Shown: positions 1 through 6,382 of the stretch, piece by piece
How positions within the stretch are numbered: the stretch's first letter is position 1
How the letters are laid out: each line of letters starts with the position of its first letter
Assembly: GCA_943355085.1 (NCBI GenBank)
Contig: CALREC010000028.1
Location: 1 to 7,551, forward strand
Direction: 5' to 3'
Length of the DNA: 7,551 bases
From: Candidatus Altimarinota bacterium
GTDB lineage: Bacteria; Patescibacteriota; Gracilibacteria; BD1-5; UBA2023
Made by a program: the position numbers and the translations under genes
Notes under the pieces: model-generated
Told to the model about the DNA's origin: nothing
What the model saw: the letters and a program-made list of their open reading frames with translations, nothing else
The model's database searches: none

Positions 1-1
1 A

Positions 2-2596
2 ATAGATCCAAATGGGGAGATGCTTGGGCCAGATTTACGAGGAAACAGTGTCATCGGAGGGCATCTGGAATACAAGAGTGAAAAATGGTCATTCACCACC
101 GATGCAGGAAAGAGTTATGAACTTCTGAATCCAAGTCAGTACAGTCCTACATTCAAACAACTAAGTAGTGGAGAATTTGTTATGATCGCAGGGAAGTATG
201 AGGGAGAGGGTGTGGATGTTATTGCACAGATGCGACAGGAACAGTATCTCAATAAAGGAAGTCTTGGTGGAACTATTGGAATTGATTGAAAAAATGGTAC
301 TACCGCTTCCGTATCAGCTACTCAAGTGACTGAAACAACGGCTCTCGGTCATACGACCCAGGCAACCGACATAACCGCCAGCGCTAGTACAAAGGTATGA
401 AAATTGACTAATGTGACCGTTTCTGCTGGACAGAGTTCAAAAGAAAACTCCACCACTCTCGGCTTGTCCGTGGCTCAGGATCTTCTTCCGTTCATCGAAT
501 CTTCTCATACAAACCCTGACGAATGGAAAGCATTTTGTGAGAAAATGAAAATCCCTCTTTTGCCACAAGATACGACAGGCCCTGATTGGATACAATCTCT
601 CTCTGCGAGGATATATCTGGCAAATATACAAGCGTTTGTCGACGATCATAAAACTCAGCAGTATTTTGCCTCGCTTGGAATCGATGTACAAGGAGGCAAA
701 GTGATTATCCGAGAAGGATCTACTCTCTATGATTCTGTCAGTTTTCGTGCCTCACTCGGAATGGATACCAATTCAGGCGTAGGGTCTGTAGTAAGTGCGA
801 AATATGAGCATCAGTTGGATGCAAAAACCACGGCGACAGCCCTGGTTTCCATGGATTATATAAGTGCGATTTGACGATTCTCAATCACAAGAGGTGTTAT
901 GACCACTAAGAGTGACACGGTTGTAAGTGCTTGAGTTTTTGTGGAAGGAGGAAATGTTGCATGACGAACATATACTGCCACATGAGTCACGGCGAGTACA
1001 CTGGGAAAAGATGGAGATGGAGCGACTTTTGGCTCATGAGTAGGAACCAATGGTCTGAGCATGACCTTTGGGAAACAAACACTCCTTTTTTGATGAGAGA
1101 ATCAGGCGACGACTATCAGCGCTCTTTGAATCAAAAATGAAATAAGTACGAATGCGGGAGCGACCGTTGCTGATGGTGGCTTGGTTATGGGAAACTCTGG
1201 CGATGTGTACCAGCATCTCTCAAAAGATGTAAAAGATAAACCATTTGTGGATAGTATTTTGAGATCACTTAATGAAATTTGAGGTACTAAAACCTTGACA
1301 CTTGCACCGGACTTTGTCCAGGAGCTCAAGTCCAAAGAATCCTTAAGAACATTTGACGCCTATCTTTCCAATAACAAAGAGGTACTTAAAAATGCAGAAG
1401 TAAAGTCTCTTCATTTTGAATTTATGAGTGACTGGCTTGGAGCATTGCGCAATACACAAGGAACATCTTTTGATAAAAAGAAAGGACATTTACTCGTGAG
1501 ATCTATTGATAAAGATACAAAATTAGATGTAACTATTTTTGAAAAAAAAGAAGAGAAATCTTATCTCCCAGAAGTTGATAACTCTCTTAAATTGCTCAAA
1601 GATAATGGAGTGACAATCAAAAGCGATGTGCCTATTACCGCTGATCAATTGGAGCGAGTGAATGCGCTTTTTCTCATCGCTCAACAGAAAGGGTATGGAG
1701 AACGTATGAAAAATATAACTATTCGCCTCTTGAGTGAAACGGAAAATCATACGCCTCGTATGAGTTGGGATGAAAGTGATCGTATCCTCACCATCCCTCT
1801 TGCGAGCCTTGATTTTAATGTGCCCAAAGATATTCCAGAGGTCATCTGATCATGAATAGATACATCCATACAAGGAAAACTCCAAGCTTTTTTGAAGAGT
1901 AACAATATCCAAAATGTCAACGATATAGAAGTCATCGAAGATAGTGATCCTCGATTTTTAACAGATTCTGGGCAAAAGTCTTTTGACGTGGTAAAAAATA
2001 TTAATGGTAAAACCTACGCATATAGAAATAGTCTTACAAAACTAATGGCACTCAATGAGAAGTCAGCATCCAAAGAAGGATTATGATTTCTTGATAAAAT
2101 GAATTTCTCGCAGATGATTTCGCAGTGGAAAAATACTTCCATCTATCCATTAGATCAATTTGATACATTTTTGACCCAAAAGATGTCAGATCTAAAAAAA
2201 GATACTGCACAGGTTGCTGTGAAGGCTTGAGAAAGTACGCTCTATGAGCTTATTAAAAAATGAGAAGTACAATTTGAGGATGATAAAAAATCCATCACGT
2301 TCGTAAAACAACAAGCTAATACGAAAGATCAGGTAAGCGAAATAACCATCACAATGCAAGACAAGGAGCAGAAAATTGATATTGTAATCACTCCTCTTCC
2401 AGATGGTCCAAAACAGTTATATACTATTTCTCCGGAGAATACTCTTGCAACAGTCTGAATAGAAATTATGAAAAACGACCCTGATCTCTATAAGATACTC
2501 ACATGAATCAAGGGAACCAACATTACAACCGGAAAAACCCAAACCATCCCCGGTATGCTTCAAAAGCTTTTTTGAAGCAAGCAAGCAAGTACTTAG
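2..2596 (+). CDS. Large protein of unknown function, 5' partial, UGA-recoded
   Basis: The reading frame is open from the left edge to TAG at 2594, giving 864 visible residues; the start lies outside the window. It contains 19 in-frame TGA codons, read as glycine: 287, 398, 872, 932, 962, 983, 1037, 1091, 1094, 1127, 1280, 1847, 1853, 2084, 2228, 2261, 2456, 2504 and 2573. I do not recognise the family. Visible residues 1-150 and 230-400 are rich in Gly, Ser, Thr and Val with alternating polar and apolar residues, suggesting stacked beta strands. A helical, more acidic insert lies between them at about 155-225. Residues 400-864 are Lys/Asp/Glu-rich mixed alpha/beta with short repeating strand-turn-strand stretches. 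Only one cysteine is visible. There is no membrane helix in the visible part and no LPXTG sorting signal at the C-terminus, which ends in a Lys/Ser tail. The composition suits an extracellular or surface protein, but that is inference. The gene is monocistronic at its 3' end, followed by a strong terminator. Confidence 0.85.
2556..2579 (+). repeat. 10-bp inverted repeat at the 3' end of the large gene
   Basis: Arms TGCTTCAAAA (2556-2565) and TTTTGAAGCA (2570-2579) are perfect complements around the loop GCTT. The hairpin lies inside the coding region, and its 3' arm contains the last in-frame TGA (2573). A short AAGC tandem run follows it (about 2576-2588). It is not followed by a T-run, so it is not itself a terminator. 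It may affect mRNA stability or be a by-product of codon use. Confidence 0.5.
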
Positions 2597-2622
2597 TTTA
2601 CGTTACTTGTTCTCAAAAACAT

Positions 2623-2652
2623 AAAAAATCGGCTCTGTAGAGCCGATTTTTT
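2623..2652. terminator. Bidirectional intrinsic terminator
   Basis: A perfect 13-bp inverted repeat: 2623-2635 (A6 then TCGGCTC) pairs with 2640-2652 (GAGCCGA then T6) around the loop TGTA. The GC-rich core is flanked by A6 on one side and T6 on the other, so it reads as a Rho-independent terminator on both strands. It lies 26 nt after the stop of the large plus-strand gene and 11 nt after the stop of the minus-strand peroxiredoxin gene, so it can serve both converging transcripts. Confidence 0.93.
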
Positions 2653-2663
2653 GGAGTATGATG

Positions 2664-3281
2664 TTACTGAAGTGCCTCAAAAACTTCTCCTGCGATTTTT
2701 ATAGAAGGGGTAAGGGTTTTTGATCCTACCGCCCATTTTGCTGGACAGGCTGTTCCAGGATGTTCTCGCATAAATTGAAGTGCCTCAATCTTTCGAATGA
2801 GCTCTGCACTATTTCGCCCAAGTGGACCTGAAGTCACCTCGATAACTCGTACGATCCCATCTGGATCTATGACAAAGGTTCCTCGTCCAGCAATACCGCT
2901 TGAGAAATCGAGGATATTGTACATAGATGCCACTTCTCCATTGTGATCTGCAAGCATGAGGTATGGAAAGTTTTCCATAAGTTTTTCATGTTTGACCCAT
3001 GCCCTGTGAGAAAAATGAGTATCGGTTGATATGGCAAGAATAGTTACACCAAGAGATGTAAATGTATCTCTCATATCTGCCATATCTTTGAGTTCAGTTG
3101 GACAGACGAAAGTAAAGTCTGCTGGGTAGTAAAAAAGTACTGACCACTTTCCCGCGAGAGATTCGAGAGAAATTTGAGTTTGGTCGTCTTTAATGGGGTC
3201 ATAGGCAGGAAGATCGAAAGCCGGAGCTGGCTCATCGATTTTAACAAACGTAACTTCATCCATATCGCATGAGTGTGACAT
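2664..3281 (-). CDS. 2-Cys peroxiredoxin (AhpC/TSA family)
   Basis: A complete 205-residue protein ending in TAA. It is a thiol peroxidase that reduces hydrogen peroxide and alkyl hydroperoxides in the cytoplasm. The catalytic signature is at residues 53-60 (P53, T57, peroxidatic C60, in FVCPTE). Conserved R156 follows in PLGRN, and the resolving cysteine is C179 in TACPAKW, giving the typical 2-Cys (Prx1/AhpC) layout. The HFSHRAW stretch is also typical of this subfamily. The GGLG overoxidation-sensitivity motif is absent. Met1 at 3281 was chosen as the most upstream good start; the ATG seven codons in (M7) is an alternative. No Shine-Dalgarno is visible before either. This is the only gene here with no TGA glycine codon: all 12 glycines use GGN. 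No AhpF or thioredoxin reductase is nearby, so the electron donor is unknown. It converges on the large gene and diverges from the ABC ATPase gene. Confidence 0.95.
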   Translation of the reverse strand: MSHSCDMDEVTFVKIDEPAPAFDLPAYDPIKDDQTQISLESLAGKWSVLFYYPADFTFVCPTELKDMADMRDTFTSLGVTILAISTDTHFSHRAWVKHEKLMENFPYLMLADHNGEVASMYNILDFSSGIAGRGTFVIDPDGIVRVIEVTSGPLGRNSAELIRKIEALQFMREHPGTACPAKWAVGSKTLTPSIKIAGEVFEALQ

Positions 3282-3346
3282 AATTTTGAAAATAAAAAAA
3301 TAGAAATCCCCAAATACACGCTCTTTGTAGGTTGGTAAAAGAGGGA

Positions 3347-3360
3347 CATATCATGATATG
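3347..3360. promoter_or_regulatory. 14-bp perfect palindrome in the divergent intergenic region
   Basis: CATATCATGATATG is its own reverse complement. It lies between the peroxiredoxin gene (-) and the ABC ATPase gene (+), about 66 nt upstream of the peroxiredoxin start. A palindrome of this size in a divergent region is a reasonable binding site for a dimeric regulator. On the minus strand, TTGCAA (3375-3380) followed 16 nt later by TATCAT within the palindrome could be a peroxiredoxin promoter, which would put the palindrome over its -10. That promoter is a weak match. Confidence 0.4.
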
Positions 3361-3387
3361 AATTCTTAACAATTTTGCAAGGAAATT

Positions 3388-3414
3388 TTGAAAAATGAAA
3401 ACTTTTTCTATAAT
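3388..3414 (+). promoter_or_regulatory. Sigma70-type promoter for the ABC ATPase gene
   Basis: A perfect -10 TATAAT (3409-3414) is preceded by TTGAAA (3388-3393) with a 15-bp spacer. The predicted transcription start is near 3421, leaving a leader of about 26 nt before the ATG at 3447. The leader has no Shine-Dalgarno sequence. The TTG-to-TATAAT distance is the same as in the rnpB and tRNA promoters of this window. Confidence 0.65.
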
Positions 3415-3446
3415 GGTCGTAATTACTCTTCTAATATACATAATTT

Positions 3447-4196
3447 ATGACCCCAATTGAAATGGATACCCCGGCAGTATCTATAGAAAATCTTGATAAA
3501 TATCTGGATGGGAAACAGATACTTTTTGATATCAATCTCTCGATTAGGGCCGGAGAGGCATTTGGATTTCTCTGACCAAATGGAGCTGGAAAGACCACGA
3601 CCATGAAAGTGATCCTTGGACTTATTCGACCAGATAGTGGAAGCGTAAAGATATTTGGAGATCCGAGTCTATCCAATAAAACAAAAGAAAAAATTGGTTT
3701 CATGCCAGAAAATACGTATCTCTACAAATACTTGACTGGACGAGAATTTCTGAGGTTTAATGGGAAATTTTTCCAGATTCCTGACGATGAACTCGATGAA
3801 AAGATAGAGGAAATCCTCCATAAAGTTGGTCTGGATAGTGCCGCGGACAAGCTCCTCTGAAAATACTCCAAGGGCATGCTTCAGCGCATAGGTCTCGGAC
3901 AGGCCATCATCAATACTCCATCTATTGTCTTTCTCGATGAGCCGATGAGTGGACTCGATCCCATAGGACGAAAAATGGTCAAAGATCTTATTTTAGAACT
4001 TAAATCGAAGGGGACCACGGTGTTTTTTAATACCCACATACTCTCTGATGTAGAATCGATCTGCGATGCTTTTGCCATAATTCACCAATGACATCTCGTG
4101 GCGAACGATCTGGTGAAGAATCTTCAAAAACCTCTCGAAGAGTACTTTATCGAGAAGATTCATGAAAATACCGAAGGGGAGTTTGAGATAGTGTAA
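3447..4196 (+). CDS. ABC transporter ATP-binding protein (ABC-2 exporter type)
   Basis: A complete 249-residue nucleotide-binding subunit ending in TAA, with three in-frame TGA codons read as Gly (3573, 3858, 4089). The first encodes G43 of Walker A (GPNGAGKTT, 43-51), an invariant glycine, which makes the recoding hard to doubt. Other motifs: signature YSKGM (140-144), Walker B IVFLDEP ending near 166, D-loop SGLDP (168-172) and switch His H197. The order and spacing resemble the ATPases of ABC-2 exporters (drug, Na+ or polysaccharide type) more than importers. It would hydrolyse ATP at the inner face of the membrane to drive a permease, but no permease gene lies next to it; mnmA follows after 16 nt. 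ATG at 3447 is preferred because it follows the promoter closely; a second ATG (residue 6) is possible. The substrate cannot be told from sequence. Confidence 0.93.
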
Positions 4197-4212
4197 AGAT
4201 TTTTAATATCCT

Positions 4213-5271
4213 ATGTGTGTACCTGCTGTGTCCAAAATTCTCGTATGACTCTCGGGTGGAGTAGACTCTGCCGTGGTTGCTTATCTTCTGCGTGAAGCGG
4301 GGCATGAGGTATCGTGTGGATTCATGATAAATTATATCTCTGACGCCGAGGACTGTCCGACGTTGATCGACATGGAAGAGGCTCGTAAGGTTGCCGAGTA
4401 CCTGAACCTTCCATTTCATACTTTTGATTTTCAGGAAGAGTATGAAAAACGAATCATTGCTTATATCTATGAGAGCTATAAAAACTGACTGACCCCAAAT
4501 CCTGACATCTTGTGCAATAATCTCGTAAAATTTGACTGTTTTCTTGAGGAAGCAAGAGAATATGGCTTTGATGCCATTGCAACTGGACATTATGCACGCA
4601 TCGAGCAATACGATGGATGATTCCATTTACTCAAAGGACTGGACTCCAATAAGGATCAAACTTATTTTCTTTCTGGACTCAATCAGTTTCAGCTTGCGCA
4701 TGCGCTTTTTCCCATTGGATCGTTGCAAAAATCAGAAGTACGGCGTATTGCTCGAGATGCATGACTTCCCAATGCCGAACGAAAAGATAGCCAAGGGCTC
4801 TGCTTTATCGGGAAAGTGAGTATGAAAGAATTCCTCGAAAAGCGTCTCCCGAAGCAGTCAGGAGATATACTGGATACGCATAATAACATTATCGGCAAGC
4901 ATGAGGGCGCCTTTAGTTATACGATAGGTCAGAGAAAGGGTATAGAGATCGGAGGCGGTCCGGCACTTTTTGTCGTCAAGAAAGATACTGTAAACAATAC
5001 TATTACTGTATGAACAGAACAAGAACTTCAGTTGTATGCCTCTGAGCTGATCGCCTGTCGTTGGCACTGGCTTTGAAAACTCCTAGTATTTCCATTTGTG
5101 GCTCAGGCAAAGATTCGATATCGTCAGGAAGATCAAGAAGTTGAGTGCGAGGCTCTGAGCGAACACCGTATTCGGGTACGATTTCGTGTTCCTCAAAGGG
5201 CAATATCATCCGGGCAAACCATCGTGATGTATAGCGGGGATGAACTTATTGCGAGTGGTATAATCGAGTAG
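4213..5271 (+). CDS. mnmA: tRNA-specific 2-thiouridylase MnmA
   Basis: A complete 352-residue protein ending in TAG, with six TGA glycine codons (4246, 4486, 4618, 4762, 5011, 5074). MnmA activates U34 of tRNA-Lys, -Glu and -Gln with ATP and inserts sulfur to make s2U34. The N-terminal PP-loop reads [12 protein letters not shown], its first Gly coming from a TGA. Catalytic cysteines are C101 in NPDILCN and C197 in SQGLCFIG, close to the E. coli positions C102 and C199. Other family blocks are present: [35 protein letters not shown], and the central-domain block [16 protein letters not shown]. The C-terminal beta-barrel ends [18 protein letters not shown]. The TGA at 4486 gives the Gly of the family's GxTPNPD block. 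Length is close to the usual 350-370. It starts 16 nt after the ABC ATPase gene and is probably cotranscribed with it. The sulfur donors (IscS, Tus-like proteins) are not in the window. Confidence 0.96.
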
Positions 5272-5327
5272 TAGATAGATATAAAGCACTTCTCTATATG
5301 ATGCCAATAAAAAAATAAAGAATTATT

Positions 5328-5354
5328 TTGCAGAATAGACTCTCTCTGTATAAT
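5328..5354 (+). promoter_or_regulatory. Promoter of the RNase P RNA gene
   Basis: A perfect TATAAT (5349-5354) is preceded by TTGCAG (5328-5333) with a 15-bp spacer. The expected start, 6-7 nt downstream, falls at about 5360, exactly where the P1 helix of RNase P RNA begins. This independent agreement supports the call. The rest of the mnmA-rnpB gap (5272-5327) is AT-rich with no clear terminator. Confidence 0.72.
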
Positions 5355-5359
5355 GAAAT

Positions 5360-5736
5360 TCTCTTCTTTTGGGGGGACATACGCCGGGAATTGTATAATT
5401 CCTAGAGGAAAGTCCGGACACTACTGAGATAATATAGCAGATAACGTCTGCGGCTCTTGGATATATCTAAAACCAGGAGTACGGAAAGTGCCACAGAGAC
5501 GATACTATCTTGAGCAATCAAGAGAAAGGTGAAAAGTCCGCTCGACGCGGATGCAATTATTTCTCGGAATAGTTGTGTGGTAAACCCTATAGAGTGCAAG
5601 AGGAATGGTACCTTTTCTGTCTATGGCGATCTCGGTCGACAGAGAAGGTATACCTCGCTAGAGCATACGGGCGACCGTATGACGAGATAGATGTATGTCG
5701 AGACACAGAATCCGGCTTACTACTCAAAAGGAGAGA
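5360..5736 (+). ncRNA. rnpB: RNase P RNA, bacterial type A-like
   Basis: The catalytic RNA that trims 5' leaders from pre-tRNAs. The universal block GAGGAAAGTCCGGACAC is at 5405-5421 and its 3' partner AGAATCCGGCTTA is at 5707-5719; together they form the P4 region. Between them are ACAGAGAC (5493-5500), GGTGAAAAG (from 5528) and GGTAAACCC (from about 5579), all in the expected order. The ends are set by a 12-bp P1 helix: 5360-5371 pairs with 5725-5736 with one G-U. A P18-like hairpin with a GCGA (GNRA) tetraloop lies at 5664-5681. A long stem, roughly 5608-5655, occupies the P16/P17 position. Length of about 377 nt is normal. The 3' end lies 24 nt before the adk start with no terminator between them, so adk may be read through from this promoter. 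Confidence 0.96.
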
Positions 5737-5760
5737 TATATATATACCTAACCTACCATC

Positions 5761-6381
5761 ATGAATATTCTTCTGGTCTGAATACAGGGCTCTGGTAAAT
5801 GAACACAAGCCCGCAGAATAGCATCCGAGTATGGATATAGTTTTTTTGAGATGGGACAGAAGCTTCGAAATTTTTCTGAACTCGATCATCCTCGTTCCAT
5901 GGAAGTAAAAACCTACATGGAACAGTGAAAGTTGGTACCAGATGATCTTATCACCGCGATGCTCGAACACTACCGTGACACGCACGGATCTGACAAGATC
6001 ATCTTCGATGGTATCCCTCGTTCTATGCGTCAAAAGGCTCTTTTTGACGCCGTATTTCCAACTTACTTCGTGGTATTTTTGGATCTGAGTCGCGAACAGG
6101 CGATTGAGCGTCTTGCTGGTCGTAAAATCGATCCTTCTACGGGTGAGAGCTTTCAGTCTGATTTTATCGGTGATTTCAGTCCATTTACCGGAAAAAAACT
6201 CATCAAACGCCCCGATGATACACCCACTGCAGTTGCAAAACGTATCGAGATTTTTTATGATAATACCCTCCCCCTTCTTGCACTCTGGGCACAAGAATGA
6301 AAGCGTGTATATACCATCGACGCATCAAAAAATGTAGAAACCGTATTTGACCAATTGAAAGTAGTTCTCTCTGCATACTAA
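5761..6381 (+). CDS. adk: Adenylate kinase
   Basis: A complete 206-residue protein ending in TAA, with four TGA glycine codons (5779, 5800, 5926, 6298). It interconverts ATP + AMP and 2 ADP in the cytoplasm. The P-loop at residues 7-16 is GIQGSGKGTQ; the TGA codons give G7 and G14, both conserved in the family. The AMP-side block MEQGKLVPDD follows near residue 53, with its Gly from TGA 5926, then FDGIPRS (82-88). The LID domain runs from GRK (120) to about KRPDD (149-153). The LID has no zinc-binding cysteines and uses D/S/T residues instead. The first AMP-binding helix reads FEMGQKLR where most family members have STGDxLR. The family assignment is firm, but those changes leave some room for a related nucleoside monophosphate kinase. 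The start is the first ATG after rnpB; no Shine-Dalgarno is present. hemW begins 1 nt after its stop. Confidence 0.92.
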
Positions 6382-6382
6382 T

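Noticed and set aside
2..2596. A decayed gene broken into several short pieces by stop codons
   Set aside because: Every interruption is TGA in one constant frame, with no TAA, TAG or frameshift over 2.6 kb. The same pattern occurs in intact conserved genes nearby.
4147..4626. A 159-codon open frame on the minus strand
   Set aside because: It is antisense to the 5' half of mnmA and shows no recognisable domain.
5394..5399. TATAAT as a second promoter
   Set aside because: It lies within the RNase P RNA, close to its 5' end, and has no TTG at the distance seen in the other promoters.
5727..5736. AAAGGAGAGA as the Shine-Dalgarno of adk
   Set aside because: It lies 24 nt or more from the ATG and forms the 3' strand of the RNase P P1 helix.
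5587..6294. A 235-codon open frame on the minus strand
   Set aside because: It lies antisense to the well-supported adenylate kinase and RNase P RNA genes, has low-complexity Arg/Ser/Leu-rich content and no family motif.
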